From NCBI GenBank assembly GCA_029071325.1, contig JAIEAP010000017.1, positions 1-57,412 of the forward strand: a DNA stretch of 57,412 nucleotides. Direction: 5' to 3'. Position numbers and translations under genes: made by a program. This DNA comes from Lachnospiraceae bacterium (GTDB lineage: Bacteria; Bacillota; Clostridia; Lachnospirales; Lachnospiraceae). Positions 35,676 to 45,239 of this stretch are shown piece after piece; the first letter of the stretch is position 1, and each line of letters begins with the position of its first letter. The notes under the pieces were generated by a model. That model saw only the letters and a program-made list of their open reading frames with translations. It ran no database searches and had not been told where the DNA came from.

Positions 35676-36449
35676 TTACCTCCTCTGCCGTGCAGCTTCA
35701 TACATCAGAAGCGTTGCAGCAATTGCCGCATTTAGTGATTCCACCTGTCCTGCCATAGGAATCCGTATCCTGCAGTCCGCCTGCGCTGCCGCCATATCCG
35801 AAAGTCCACTGCCCTCATTTCCCACCAAAAATCCACATCCTTCTGTGTAATCCGCCTCGGTATAGGAACACTCTCCTTCCAGATGGGCAGCAAACAGCTT
35901 CACTCCTTTTTGCTTCATCTTTCGCAGCGCGCCTTCAAAATCCTCTACTGTCACAAAGGGCACCCGGAAAATGCTTCCCATGGTGGCACGGACTACCTTA
36001 GGGCTGAACACATCCACCGTCGTGCGGTTCATAATGATCCCACTGATTCCTGCTCCCTCTCCAGTGCGTATCATAGTCCCCAGATTGCCCGGGTCCTGAA
36101 TACTCTCCAACAGCAGTACATGAGGATTTGTTTTGCACAATATATCCTCCAGTCCGTACTCCGGCATCCGCAGCAGACACAGTACACCCTGGGGAGTTCT
36201 GGTATCCGATACTGCATCAAACACATGGTCCGACAGAACCTCAAAATCATGTCCCGCCAGCAGATCCTCAGAAGCATGCTCACGCATAAAATGTTCTGAC
36301 ACATACACCTGCTCTATCCAATCCGCAGGCGCTTCCCGGAACATACGGATGCCTTCCACGACAAAAAGCCGCTGTTCATTACGAACTTTGGCTTTTTTCA
36401 CAAGCTGTATTAAATTCTTTATCTGTCGGTTCGCAGTACTTGTGATCAT
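35676..36449 (-). CDS. TrmH/SpoU-family RNA 2'-O-methyltransferase
   Basis: 257 residues. The N-terminal RNA-binding part (NRQIKNLIQLVKKAKVRNEQRLFVVEG) and the SPOUT knot motifs (VLLLESIQDPGNLGTMIRT, CGFLVGNEGSGLSD, IPMAGQVESLNAAIAATLL) mark a SpoU-type enzyme that methylates a ribose 2'-OH of rRNA or tRNA using S-adenosylmethionine. The exact target (for example 23S rRNA Gm2251-type) is not decided by sequence. It starts eight bases after pfkA and lacks a good ribosome site, so coupling is likely. Confidence 0.9.
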   Translation of the reverse strand: MITSTANRQIKNLIQLVKKAKVRNEQRLFVVEGIRMFREAPADWIEQVYVSEHFMREHASEDLLAGHDFEVLSDHVFDAVSDTRTPQGVLCLLRMPEYGLEDILCKTNPHVLLLESIQDPGNLGTMIRTGEGAGISGIIMNRTTVDVFSPKVVRATMGSIFRVPFVTVEDFEGALRKMKQKGVKLFAAHLEGECSYTEADYTEGCGFLVGNEGSGLSDMAAAQADCRIRIPMAGQVESLNAAIAATLLMYEAARQRR

Positions 36450-36456
36450 GCTGCTT

Positions 36457-37431
36457 CTAACGTGACAGGTTCTTACAGATCTGGAATTGATATTCCGGTA
36501 CGCTCTTTGTCATGGCAAGCGCCTCATCGATATCATAATCCACATAATCACCGCCGCGGTATGCCACCAGACGGTTGGATTTACCCTCGCACAGAAGGTC
36601 TACCGCCATGCAGCCCATGGTAGACGCATACACGCGGTCCTTGCAGGTAGGACTTCCCCCGCGCTGCATATGCCCCAGGATCGTTGCCCTGGTCTCAACG
36701 CCAGTCGCCGCCTCAATACGCTTTGCCATACTTGCGGAATGTCCGATACCCTCCGCATTGATGATGATATGATGCTGTTTGCCGCTCTTACGCCCCTCGA
36801 TAATATTATTTACAAGCTTCTGCTCATCGTAATCGTATTTCTCAGGAAGCAGGATATCCTCCGCGCCGTTGGCGATACCGCACCACAGGGCAATATAGCC
36901 TGCGCCGCGACCCATAACCTCAATGATCGAGCAGCGCTCATGAGAGGTAGAGGTATCGCGCACCTTGTCAATTGCCTCCATTGCCGTATTAACCGCCGTG
37001 TCAAACCCAATGGTATAATCGGTACAGGAAATATCCAGATCGATGGTTCCAGGCACTCCAATGGTATTGATTCCCAGACTTGCCAGCTTCTGGGCGCCCT
37101 TAAACGAACCGTCTCCGCCAATGACAATCACTCCGTCAATGCCATGCTTCCTGCAGATATCCGCCCCTTTCTGCTGTCCCTCGGGGGTCGTGAATTCCAT
37201 ACAACGTGCCGTCTGCAAAATCGTTCCGCCGCGCTGTATGATATCGGACACGTCCTTGGCCTCCATATCCACAATCTCTTCCTGGAGCAGACCTGCATAT
37301 CCTCTCTTAATTCCCTTAACCTTCTTCCCCTTCGCGATTGCCTCCCGCACTACTGCACGGATTGCTGCGTTCATGCCGGGCGCATCTCCGCCACTGGTCA
37401 GTACGCCAATGGTATTGATCTCTTTTGCCAT
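36457..37431 (-). CDS. pfkA: 6-phosphofructokinase (ATP-type)
   Basis: 324 residues, typical bacterial PfkA. The ATP loop VLTSGGDAPGMNAAIRA and GGDGSFKGA and the effector and substrate residues (MGRGAGYIA, HMQRGGSP) are clear; GGDGS favours ATP rather than pyrophosphate. The catalytic loop reads PGTIDLDISCTDYTIG, where most bacterial enzymes have TIDNDIPGTD: the Asn after the catalytic Asp is Leu and Pro-Gly is Ser-Cys. The catalytic Asp itself (TID) is kept. It follows dnaE by 64 bases, the usual dnaE-pfkA pairing in Firmicutes. Confidence 0.95.
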   Translation of the reverse strand: MAKEINTIGVLTSGGDAPGMNAAIRAVVREAIAKGKKVKGIKRGYAGLLQEEIVDMEAKDVSDIIQRGGTILQTARCMEFTTPEGQQKGADICRKHGIDGVIVIGGDGSFKGAQKLASLGINTIGVPGTIDLDISCTDYTIGFDTAVNTAMEAIDKVRDTSTSHERCSIIEVMGRGAGYIALWCGIANGAEDILLPEKYDYDEQKLVNNIIEGRKSGKQHHIIINAEGIGHSASMAKRIEAATGVETRATILGHMQRGGSPTCKDRVYASTMGCMAVDLLCEGKSNRLVAYRGGDYVDYDIDEALAMTKSVPEYQFQICKNLSR

Positions 37432-37495
37432 TTCTGATACCTCCTATATGTAACACTCTTCCATTGTATTTTTTCTTATCCCTACCATTTTAATC

Positions 37496-40400
37496 CTAAC
37501 GTTTCCGATTTGCAATGGTTTCCAGAGACTTTTCTGTAACTTTTACATTATTTTCCCCCAGAAAGCCCTTCAGAAGCTGTGTCAATTCCGGAGTAACCGC
37601 CACATTTCTGCTCTCTGGCAGCCGCATCATCTGCCGTGTCTCAGATACATAGATCACCACAGAGTCTGCGCCGTCCGCCTCCATCATCAGCCCGTAAAGC
37701 TCCTCCTCCTTTTCCCGGAACTCCTCCCGGCTGGTAAACTGAAGCCACAGTTCACGCTTCACTTCATCAAAGGAATGGATTTCCTCACAGATAATCTTGC
37801 CTCCGCGCTCTTCTTCCACCGTAGCGCGCCCCTTCACAAACACTTTCGCATCCATTTCCAGGCTCCTGCTATAGCGCTCATAATCCCTGGGAAAAATAAT
37901 GATCTCCACCGTTCCCACCAGATCCTCCAGCGTAATAAACGCCATTGCCTGATTGTTCTTGGTGTATTTGATGGTCTTGTCTACGATCATGCCCCCCACC
38001 GTCACGATCTGACCGTCCGCCACTTTCGCGCTGCCGCTCTCCTCATCCAACACAAAATCTGTGGTCACTGCATTGGTGTTTTTGCGTATCCGTTCCATAT
38101 ATTCTTCCAGAGGATGACCGCTGATATACACGCCCAGCACTTCTTTTTCAAAATTTAAAAGCACTTCCTTCTCATATTCTTCCACATCCGGCAGTTTTAT
38201 CTCAAAATCAGCCTTTTCCTCTTCCGGCGCAATGTCAAACAGCGTAATCTGCCCTGCCATGGAATTCTTCTTCTCCTGGTTGAGCGTATCAAGAAGCGTA
38301 CCGTATATCATCATTTTCTGCCGCCGGTTTCCCTCCAGACCGTCTAACGCCCCGGCCTTGATAAAATTCTCAATACTGCGCTTGTTGACATCCCTGCCAT
38401 TCATGCGGGTGATAAAATCCTTCAGCGTCTTAAACGCTCCGCGCTCCCTGCGCTCCTGCATGATTCCCTCAATCACCGGACGACCGATGCTCTTGATGGC
38501 GGACAGACCATAGCGGATATTACCTCCATCCACAGAAAATCCGCCTTCGCCCCGGTTAATATCGGGGGAGAGGATCTCAATTCCCATCTGTCGGCAGCTG
38601 TAAATATATTCCGACACCTTTGCCGAATTATCCTGAACCGAAGTCATAAGCGCCGCCATGAACTCTACCGGATAATAGTACTTTAAGTATGCCGTCTGGT
38701 AAGACACCACTGCATAAGCCGCGGCATGGGATTTATTAAACGCGTATTTTGCAAAATCGATCATGTTGTCGAAAATCCGGTTGGCAATCTGGGGATCAAT
38801 GCCGTTTGCAGCGCAGCCGGGAACCCCTTCTTCGGGATTGCCATACACAAAATTCTGGCGCTCCTGCTCCATGACCTTGCCCTTTTTCTTGGACATGGCT
38901 CGCCGCACCAGATCGCTGCGCCCCCATGTATAACCCGCCAGGTCACGAACAATCTGCATTACCTGCTCCTGATACACAATACAGCCATAGGTAGGTGACA
39001 GGATCGGTTCCAGCTGGGGACAATCATATGTGATCTCTCCGGTGTGATTCTTGCCCTTAATATACGCCGGAATAAAATCCATAGGCCCCGGACGGTACAG
39101 GGAAATCCCCGCGATCACATCCTCCAGACTCTGGGGCTTTAGCTCCTTCATAAAGTTCTTCATCCCCGCACTTTCCAACTGGAACACGCCATCCGTCTTG
39201 CCGGTGCCCAGGGACTCCAGAACCTTTTTATCGTCGTAATCGATGTTGTCAATTTCAATGCTGATTCCGTGGCTTCTCTCCGCCATCCGCACCGCATTCT
39301 GTATCACGGTAAGCGTGCGCAGTCCCAGGAAATCCATTTTCAGCAGTCCCAGCTCCTCTATGGTGGTCATGGTGAACTGGGTGGTAATGGTTCCGTCTGA
39401 GCCCCGGGAAAGCGGAACATACTCATCCATAGGCCGCTCACTGATCACGACGCCTGCCGCATGCATGGAGGTATGCCTGGGAAGCCCCTCCAGGCGTCTT
39501 GACATGTCAATAAGCTTCTTCACACTCTCGTCCGACTCGTACATGCTGCGCAGTTCCGGATTCATGGTCAGCGCTTTATCTATGGTGATGCCAAGCTCAT
39601 TGGGAATACCCTTCGCGATCACATCCACAAAATTATAAGGCAGATCCATCACGCGCCCCACATCGCGAATTACGCCCCGCGCCGCCAGCGTACCAAACGT
39701 CACAATCTGGGTCACACACTCCTTACCGTATTTTTCCACCACATAATCAATGACTTCCTGCCTGCGCTCAAAGCAGAAGTCCACATCAATATCCGGCATG
39801 GATACGCGTTCCGGGTTCAGGAAACGCTCAAAGATCAAACTATAGCGCAGCGGATCGATATTCGTGATTCCAGTCGTATAAGACACCAGGCTGCCGGCCG
39901 CGCTGCCCCGTCCCGGCCCCACCATAATCCCCTGTTCTCTGGCATAGCGGATGAAATCCCACACGATCAGGAAGTAATCCACATACCCCATGTTCCGTAT
40001 AACCTCAAGCTCCGTGTCCAACTGGGGGGCAATCTCATGCGACCGTTCACCATAGCGTTCCTGTAATCCCTCGTGACACAGTTTATTGAGGTACGTCCAG
40101 GCATCATAGCCCTCCGGTACGTCAAAGCGGGGCAGCTTGGTCTTGCCGAATTCAATCTCCACATGACAGCGGTCTGCTATCTTCTGGGTGTTCTCCAGCG
40201 CTCCAAGCGCATAGGGAAACAACGCCTTCATTTCCTCTTCCGACTTCACATAATACTGCCCGCCCTCATAGCGCATGCGGTCTTCATCCGCCAGCTTCTT
40301 GCCGGTCTGCAGGCACAGTAAGATATCGTGAGGTTCTGCATCCTGGGCATAAGTATAATGTACGTCGTTGGTTGCCACCAGTTCAATTCCGGTATCCTGG

Positions 40401-40981
40401 CTCAATAAAAGCAACTGCTGATTGACAGTCTTCTGCTGCGGAATCCCATGATCCTGCAGCTCCAGGAAAAAGTTTCCCTTTCCGAAGCATGCCTCATACC
40501 GCAATGCCACTGCCTTTGCTTCCTCGTACATGCCTCTTGCCAGATTCCTCTGCACTTCCCCTGCAAGACATGCGCTCAGCGCAATGGTGCCCTCATGGTA
40601 TTTCATCAGAGTCTCCATATCTACTCTGGGTTTGTAATAATAGCCTTCCACGAAACCCACAGACACAATCTTCATAAGATTGCTGTAGCCCATATCATTT
40701 TCCGCAAGCAGAACCAGATGATAATACCGGTCCTCTCCGTGAGAGCTCTCCCGGTCAAGCCTGCTGCCCGGAGCCACATAGACCTCGCAACCTAAGATGG
40801 GATTGATCCCCGCCGCCTTCGCCGCCTTATAAAAATCAATCACGCCGTACATGACGCCGTGATCGGTAATCGCGGCTGCTGTCATGCCCAGTTCCTTCAC
40901 CCGCGCCACATATTCTGTTATCTTATTGGAACCATCCAACAGAGAATATTCTGTATGGACATGCAGATGTGCAAATGACAT
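37496..40981 (-). CDS. dnaE: DNA polymerase III alpha subunit, DnaE type
   Basis: 1161 residues. The N-terminal PHP domain (FAHLHVHTEYSLLDG, AAITDHGVMYG) precedes the C-family polymerase core (PGRGSAAGSLVSY, PDIDVDFCFERR), then the tandem HhH region and the OB domain (VGGMIVDKTIKYTKNNQAMAF). No exonuclease domain is inserted, so this is DnaE rather than PolC. It elongates primers during replication. I begin at ATG 40981, with GGAGG 11 bases upstream; the longer frame to 41185 runs through panD in another frame. It lies 25 bases after panD and before pfkA. Confidence 0.96.
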   Translation of the reverse strand: MSFAHLHVHTEYSLLDGSNKITEYVARVKELGMTAAAITDHGVMYGVIDFYKAAKAAGINPILGCEVYVAPGSRLDRESSHGEDRYYHLVLLAENDMGYSNLMKIVSVGFVEGYYYKPRVDMETLMKYHEGTIALSACLAGEVQRNLARGMYEEAKAVALRYEACFGKGNFFLELQDHGIPQQKTVNQQLLLLSQDTGIELVATNDVHYTYAQDAEPHDILLCLQTGKKLADEDRMRYEGGQYYVKSEEEMKALFPYALGALENTQKIADRCHVEIEFGKTKLPRFDVPEGYDAWTYLNKLCHEGLQERYGERSHEIAPQLDTELEVIRNMGYVDYFLIVWDFIRYAREQGIMVGPGRGSAAGSLVSYTTGITNIDPLRYSLIFERFLNPERVSMPDIDVDFCFERRQEVIDYVVEKYGKECVTQIVTFGTLAARGVIRDVGRVMDLPYNFVDVIAKGIPNELGITIDKALTMNPELRSMYESDESVKKLIDMSRRLEGLPRHTSMHAAGVVISERPMDEYVPLSRGSDGTITTQFTMTTIEELGLLKMDFLGLRTLTVIQNAVRMAERSHGISIEIDNIDYDDKKVLESLGTGKTDGVFQLESAGMKNFMKELKPQSLEDVIAGISLYRPGPMDFIPAYIKGKNHTGEITYDCPQLEPILSPTYGCIVYQEQVMQIVRDLAGYTWGRSDLVRRAMSKKKGKVMEQERQNFVYGNPEEGVPGCAANGIDPQIANRIFDNMIDFAKYAFNKSHAAAYAVVSYQTAYLKYYYPVEFMAALMTSVQDNSAKVSEYIYSCRQMGIEILSPDINRGEGGFSVDGGNIRYGLSAIKSIGRPVIEGIMQERRERGAFKTLKDFITRMNGRDVNKRSIENFIKAGALDGLEGNRRQKMMIYGTLLDTLNQEKKNSMAGQITLFDIAPEEEKADFEIKLPDVEEYEKEVLLNFEKEVLGVYISGHPLEEYMERIRKNTNAVTTDFVLDEESGSAKVADGQIVTVGGMIVDKTIKYTKNNQAMAFITLEDLVGTVEIIIFPRDYERYSRSLEMDAKVFVKGRATVEEERGGKIICEEIHSFDEVKRELWLQFTSREEFREKEEELYGLMMEADGADSVVIYVSETRQMMRLPESRNVAVTPELTQLLKGFLGENNVKVTEKSLETIANRKR

Positions 40982-41006
40982 GGTATGGTTATCCTCCGTT
41001 GTCTCT

Positions 41007-41399
41007 CTATTGATTATCCTCCAACAAACCGTGCTTTTCGTATGAGGCAATGTGCACTGCATGATTGTCCTCATCCACGAACACAACGGTTGGTTTATGT
41101 GTCTTCGCTTCCTCAGTATCCATCTGGGCATAAGCCATGAGAATGATCTTATCCCCCACAGATACACACCTTGCCGCAGCTCCATTCAGGCAGATCATAC
41201 CACTGCCCCGCTCACCGGCAATGGTATATGTCTCAAAACGATTGCCGTTATTGATATCCACGATCTGCACCTGTTCATATTCTAAGATTCCCGCCTGCTC
41301 CAGCAGTTCTTCATCCACGGTAATGCTTCCTACATAGTCCAGTTCTGCCTGTACTACAGTTGCGCGATGAATTTTGCCTTTTAACATCGTTACCTGCAT
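41007..41399 (-). CDS. panD: Aspartate 1-decarboxylase
   Basis: 130 residues. Residues 24-25 in the stretch [14 protein letters not shown] form the Gly-Ser site where the proenzyme cuts itself to make the pyruvoyl cofactor. The remainder ([29 protein letters not shown], in part [14 protein letters not shown]) is standard. It makes beta-alanine for pantothenate and CoA. It is third in panB-panC-panD, 20 bases after panC, and leads into dnaE. Confidence 0.95.
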   Translation of the reverse strand: MQVTMLKGKIHRATVVQAELDYVGSITVDEELLEQAGILEYEQVQIVDINNGNRFETYTIAGERGSGMICLNGAAARCVSVGDKIILMAYAQMDTEEAKTHKPTVVFVDEDNHAVHIASYEKHGLLEDNQ

Positions 41400-41419
41400 C
41401 TTATTCCTCCACTTCCCAG

Positions 41420-42262
41420 CTACTCCCAGATAAAATTGTCAATCAGCCTTGTACTGCCAATATAGACTGCAATCGCCACCAGCATGGGCCTGCGCACAGC
41501 TGTAATCTGCTGCATGGTCCTGCCGTCTACCGCCTTGACATAGTCAATCCGTGCCATCGGCTCCTTCTCTATCATTTCCTTCATTGCAGCGATCACGCGA
41601 CCGGCATCCTGTTCACCGTCCTCCACCATTTTCTGCCCCAGGGCAATGCTCCGGCTGAGTACCAGGGCAGCTTCCCTCTCCCCAGGGGACAGATAAGTGT
41701 TCCGGGAACTCTTCGCCAGCCCGTCCTCCTCACGGATGATGGGGCAGCCTACAATCTCAAGGTCCATATTCAGATCTTCTACCATGTGCCGGATCACCGC
41801 TAACTGCTGCGCATCCTTCTGACCAAAATACGCCCGATCCGGCTGCACAATATGAAACAGCTTGCTGACCACCGTACAGACACCGCGGAAGTGTACGGGT
41901 CTGCTCAGACCGCAGAGTTCTTCCGTCAACACAGTCATATCCACGAAGGAACTAAAATTCGGATGGTACATCTCTTCCGGCTCCGGGTGAAAAATCAGAT
42001 CTACCCCAAGGCTTTCGCACAGCGCGCTGTCCTTCTTAAGATCTCTCGGATAACTGGCCAAATCCTCGCTCGGCCCAAACTGCATGGGATTCACAAAAAT
42101 ACTGACTACCACTTTATCATTTTCTCTGCGCGCCGCCTCAATCAGACTGCCATGTCCCTCGTGCAGATATCCCATAGTAGGTACAAATCCAACGCTTTGT
42201 CCCGACCTTTTCCATGCCTTTACCTGCGCCCTTACTGCGTCGATGGTTGTTTCGATTGTCAT
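41420..42262 (-). CDS. panC: Pantothenate synthetase (pantoate-beta-alanine ligase)
   Basis: 280 residues. The nucleotidyltransferase signature [12 protein letters not shown] with the HxGH-like site, [16 protein letters not shown] and the substrate residues [10 protein letters not shown] are conserved, as is MSSRN-like [13 protein letters not shown]. It joins pantoate and beta-alanine using ATP. Its ATG overlaps the panB stop by four bases (ATGA), a coupling signal, and panD follows. Confidence 0.96.
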   Translation of the reverse strand: MTIETTIDAVRAQVKAWKRSGQSVGFVPTMGYLHEGHGSLIEAARRENDKVVVSIFVNPMQFGPSEDLASYPRDLKKDSALCESLGVDLIFHPEPEEMYHPNFSSFVDMTVLTEELCGLSRPVHFRGVCTVVSKLFHIVQPDRAYFGQKDAQQLAVIRHMVEDLNMDLEIVGCPIIREEDGLAKSSRNTYLSPGEREAALVLSRSIALGQKMVEDGEQDAGRVIAAMKEMIEKEPMARIDYVKAVDGRTMQQITAVRRPMLVAIAVYIGSTRLIDNFIWE

Positions 42263-43119
42263 GACTCCTTCTCCTCTGTCTTATATTCTTCCCGCAATGT
42301 TTCCATTACTGCGTCATCTATCCGGAATGTGTGCTCCTCTGCGGGGAATACGCCCCCCTTTACTTCTTCGATATAATCCCGAAATGCCTTTTTCATAAAA
42401 TCGCCGGTATTGGCAAATATCTTCACAAACTTAGGGCTGATATCCGAAAACATCCCCAGCATGTCCTGATATACCAGCACCTGACCGTCACAATCTGCGC
42501 CTGCACCAATCCCGATGGTGGGAATATGTATGGTTTTGGTGATCAGTGCTGCCAACGCTGCCGGAATTCCCTCAAGCACCACCATAGAAGCTCCTGCCTG
42601 TTCGATCCGCTTTGCGTCATCTATGATCTGTCTTGCTGCCTCCGCGCTCTTTCCCTGAATCTTAAATCCGCCAAAGGCATTGATAGACTGCGGTGTCAGT
42701 CCCAGATGCGCACAGACCGGTATAGAAGCTTTTACGATGGCTTCAATCTGGGGACAGACAGCAGCGCCCCCTTCCAGCTTCACCATATTGGCCCTTCCTT
42801 CCTTCATCAGCCGTCCCGCGTTGCGCACCGCATCCTCCACCGATACCTGGTAGGACATAAACGGCATATCACAGACAACCAGTGCATTCTTGGCACCCCG
42901 TGCCACTGCCGCCGAATGATGAATCATGTCCTCCATCGTGACTGACAGAGTATCCTCATATCCCAAAATGGTCATTCCAAGAGAATCTCCGATCAAAAGT
43001 GTATTAATCCCGGCTTCATCCATCAGCTTTGCCATAGAATAGTCATAACAGGTCAGCATGGTGATCTTATCGCCCTGCTCTTTTTGTTTTTGTATGGTTG
43101 CCACCGTGTTTTTACTCAT
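42259..43119 (-). CDS. panB: 3-methyl-2-oxobutanoate hydroxymethyltransferase
   Basis: 286 residues, TIM-barrel enzyme that transfers a hydroxymethyl group from methylene-tetrahydrofolate to ketoisovalerate to form ketopantoate. Motifs [29 protein letters not shown], and [15 protein letters not shown] bind metal and substrate. ATG 43119 has AGGAG eight bases before it; starts at 43143 and 43206 would add poorly conserved residues. It heads panBCD and probably dnaE-pfkA. An extended -10 promoter lies at 43187-43195. Confidence 0.95.
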   Translation of the reverse strand: MSKNTVATIQKQKEQGDKITMLTCYDYSMAKLMDEAGINTLLIGDSLGMTILGYEDTLSVTMEDMIHHSAAVARGAKNALVVCDMPFMSYQVSVEDAVRNAGRLMKEGRANMVKLEGGAAVCPQIEAIVKASIPVCAHLGLTPQSINAFGGFKIQGKSAEAARQIIDDAKRIEQAGASMVVLEGIPAALAALITKTIHIPTIGIGAGADCDGQVLVYQDMLGMFSDISPKFVKIFANTGDFMKKAFRDYIEEVKGGVFPAEEHTFRIDDAVMETLREEYKTEEKES

Positions 43120-43186
43120 TGTAACGACTCCTTTGTTTTTCATGATTCCGCCCCGGGATCCTATCCTCCTTTGCGGCATTCGAATT

Positions 43187-43195
43187 ATTATAGCA
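43187..43195 (-). promoter_or_regulatory. Extended -10 promoter of panB
   Basis: Minus-strand TGCTATAAT (43195-43187) has the TG extended -10 element with a full TATAAT. The -35 (TGGATT) is weak, and a nearby TTGACA is only eight bases away, too close to be its partner. Confidence 0.5.
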
Positions 43196-43215
43196 CTTTC
43201 TGTCAAAAAAATCCA

Positions 43216-43424
43216 TGCTTAAACGTGCCTGAGTTTCCGTATTTTGCAGACAGCATATCGTAAGAGGGGAATGCATCAGTGCTACGATAAAATCCTCCCT
43301 TTCTCTCCGGTATCTGCGGGCAAATAACGGAGAGAGGAGAGAATTCTATTCGTAGCACTGATGCACGCCCGCTTTCTACGATATATCGTCTGCAAAATAC
43401 AGAAACTCATGCCAAACTTAAGCT
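43216..43424. repeat. 209-bp imperfect palindromic element
   Basis: The gap between panB and the LiaF-like gene is almost entirely one inverted repeat. Perfect blocks are TGCATCAGTGCTACGA (43272-43287 with 43350-43365) and GTATTTTGCAGAC (43239-43251 with 43388-43400), and ATGCTTAA-like ends at 43216 and 43424 also pair. The centre is near 43320-43326, flanked by CTCTCCG/CGGAGAG. No reading frame is likely inside it. It could be a MITE-like element or a very long RNA hairpin; it ends exactly at the stop codon of the 43424 gene. I saw no target-site duplication. Confidence 0.82.
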
Positions 43425-44125
43425 TAATTGAAGCAGATATTGATCTCTCCGAAGCTGCAGTCCGCCTCTATCGTTACAAAGGGCGCATTCATATCATAGC
43501 TTCCCTCTCCGCGCACATTGACCGTGGCAAATGTCGCTTTTCTTTTTACCTGAACCCGCCACGCGCGCGGAATGTAGAGATTCATCTCCCCAAAACTGTT
43601 GGATGCATCTATCTGTGCGCTGCCGTTTGCGACAACCGCATGATCAAAATATACGTTGCACTGTCCGAATGTATTGCTTAAGTCCGCCCGGGTAAAGCAT
43701 TCCGTATTGACGTATTTGCTGGTTTCTCCGAAGGAATTATATACCTGCACACAGGCACCGTCAGCGGAATTGTCTATATTGCTGGATCCACTCATAAACA
43801 CAGCGCTTTTTCTCTTTCTCCAGGCTGGCTTGAAAATCATATCAAGACCAATGCTGCACAAAACAGCTGCCGCAATAACAGGCCATGGTGTGATTGCCGT
43901 AATCTGCAGGGGCTCGTCATAAATGCAGAGCAAAAGGGCTATAGGGATCAATACCTCATAAATATTGCGGTTTATGATTCCCTCAATCACAAGCCCTGCA
44001 AACACAACCGTACACAACAATTTGAAAAATGGAATATCCGGCAGCAGTCCCAGACGTCCTACGATCAGGTATACTGCAACCAGAATAAAAGCAATGCCCC
44101 AAAAGATACTTCTCTTATTATTCAT
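43424..44125 (-). CDS. LiaF-like membrane protein (DUF5668/cell wall-active antibiotic response domain)
   Basis: 233 residues. Four N-terminal membrane spans (about 8-95) are followed by a soluble beta-helix-like half with repeated FGE/FG motifs (VYNSFGETSKYV, LSNTFGQCNVYF, ASNSFGEMNLYI, DCSFGEINICF). This is the LiaF/YvqF arrangement, in which the protein holds an envelope stress sensor in check. No LiaRS kinase or regulator is adjacent. Instead it overlaps by four bases the LytTR gene upstream, so the pair may form its own regulatory unit. It ends inside the 43216-43424 palindrome. Confidence 0.72.
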   Translation of the reverse strand: MNNKRSIFWGIAFILVAVYLIVGRLGLLPDIPFFKLLCTVVFAGLVIEGIINRNIYEVLIPIALLLCIYDEPLQITAITPWPVIAAAVLCSIGLDMIFKPAWRKRKSAVFMSGSSNIDNSADGACVQVYNSFGETSKYVNTECFTRADLSNTFGQCNVYFDHAVVANGSAQIDASNSFGEMNLYIPRAWRVQVKRKATFATVNVRGEGSYDMNAPFVTIEADCSFGEINICFN

Positions 44126-44583
44126 TTGATCAACCTCTTTTCTTCTAATTTGCTCATCAAGGGCTTGAAATAGTTCCTGGAGACAAACGCTTTTTTATTG
44201 GTTCCCACAAATTCCACTTCGCTTGCTCCTGTCAGGTTCTTGCGGATTGCCCGGATTCCCGAGACATTGACGATTGCAGATTTCGATATCCGCATAAACA
44301 TGCCCGGCAAAAGTTCTTCCAACTCGTACAGCCGCATCCTTATCTCATATATCTGCTCTGCGGTATGTACGGCCACACGGGACATATCCGTCTCAAAAAA
44401 GAGGATTTCATCCAGCGCCAGAAAATAGGAGCGCTCCCCTCTGGTCACTTCCATCTGCATTCCGGTCTGTGCCGCTTCTGCAATTTTGCGCTGCAGCGCA
44501 ACAATTTCATTGCTCAGCGACCGGCAGCGGATTACAATTTCTTCCTCTTCCAAGTTTTCCTCAATCTCCATCCGAATCTTCAT
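44122..44583 (-). CDS. LytTR-domain DNA-binding protein without receiver
   Basis: 153 residues. The C-terminal hundred residues are a LytTR DNA-binding domain (ALDEILFFETDMSRVAVHT, FMRISKSAIVNVSGIRAI, VSRNYFKPLMSKL). The first 50 residues are a short helical segment, not a receiver domain, so the protein is not a two-component regulator. Such proteins often pair with membrane inhibitors; here the next gene is a LiaF-like membrane protein that overlaps by four bases. An inverted repeat TGTAAA-TAGC-TTTACA on its -35 at 44635-44650 may be its own target. Confidence 0.85.
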   Translation of the reverse strand: MKIRMEIEENLEEEEIVIRCRSLSNEIVALQRKIAEAAQTGMQMEVTRGERSYFLALDEILFFETDMSRVAVHTAEQIYEIRMRLYELEELLPGMFMRISKSAIVNVSGIRAIRKNLTGASEVEFVGTNKKAFVSRNYFKPLMSKLEEKRLIK

Positions 44584-44611
44584 TTCATTTTCCCTCTCTT
44601 GATGTAGTCCC

Positions 44612-44650
44612 AGTATAAAAAACCAACCGGAATATGTAAATAGCTTTACA
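44612..44650 (-). promoter_or_regulatory. Promoter and putative LytTR operator
   Basis: Minus-strand TTTACA (44640-44635), 17 bases, TATACT (44617-44612). The -35 is the right half of a 16-base palindrome, TGTAAATAGCTTTACA at 44635-44650, suitable for autorepression by the LytTR protein. Confidence 0.6.
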
Positions 44651-44693
44651 CCAAGAGGTTGATTTTAGAGGGTAAGAGGTTCTGATGACGCGG

Positions 44694-45239
44694 TCAGGCA
44701 ATGACCTGGCTGTGACTGATCTGTATCTGACAGACCTGCATTGCCTCCAGTGCGCGTGCATGACTCTCTGGCGTAACGCCGGCACAGCAATCTTCTATCA
44801 CGGTAATAACGGTCTCCGGGAAAAACGCCTTCAGCAGCATTGCATTGGAAATCACACAGATATCCGTACACAAGCCTACCAGCACGATCTCGTCCGGATC
44901 ATCTCCCGTCTCCTGAAGATATTCCGCCAGATCCTGACATCCGAATGTAGGCTTATCAAAAACCGGAATGTCCGCCGTGTACTCCTCAAGCTCCCGGCAG
45001 ATCTCCCAGCCCTCACTGCCCTCAATACAATGAGGCACCGGCAGATTCCTGCCCTCCTGAGTCTTACTGTAATTCTCGTGATGCGTATCCCTGGTAAAAT
45101 AAAGGCTGCCCTGCTTCTCCGAAAGCCACTGTTCAATGTAATTCTTCACTTTTGGCACCACCGCCCGGGCTTCCTCCGTTCCCAACGCTCCGGTGATAAA
45201 ATCATTCTGCATATCAACCACAACTAAAATTCTCATCAT
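44694..45239 (-). CDS. Isochorismatase-family cysteine hydrolase, nicotinamidase-like
   Basis: 181 residues. The catalytic triad is D9 (VVVDMQNDF), a lysine in PVFDKPTFG and the nucleophile Cys in GLCTDICV. The DTHHENY and VPHCIEGSEGW blocks resemble the metal-binding region of PncA nicotinamidases. The ATG overlaps the nudC stop (ATGATG), so the two are cotranslated, and NAD breakdown by NudC with removal of the nicotinamide amide by this enzyme would make a joined NAD turnover or salvage step. The substrate is not proven; other amides are possible. Confidence 0.82.
   Translation of the reverse strand: MMRILVVVDMQNDFITGALGTEEARAVVPKVKNYIEQWLSEKQGSLYFTRDTHHENYSKTQEGRNLPVPHCIEGSEGWEICRELEEYTADIPVFDKPTFGCQDLAEYLQETGDDPDEIVLVGLCTDICVISNAMLLKAFFPETVITVIEDCCAGVTPESHARALEAMQVCQIQISHSQVIA

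Noticed and set aside
43187-43201. TTGACA followed by TATAAT upstream of panB as one promoter
   Set aside because: The hexamers are only eight bases apart; the TATAAT works better as an extended -10.
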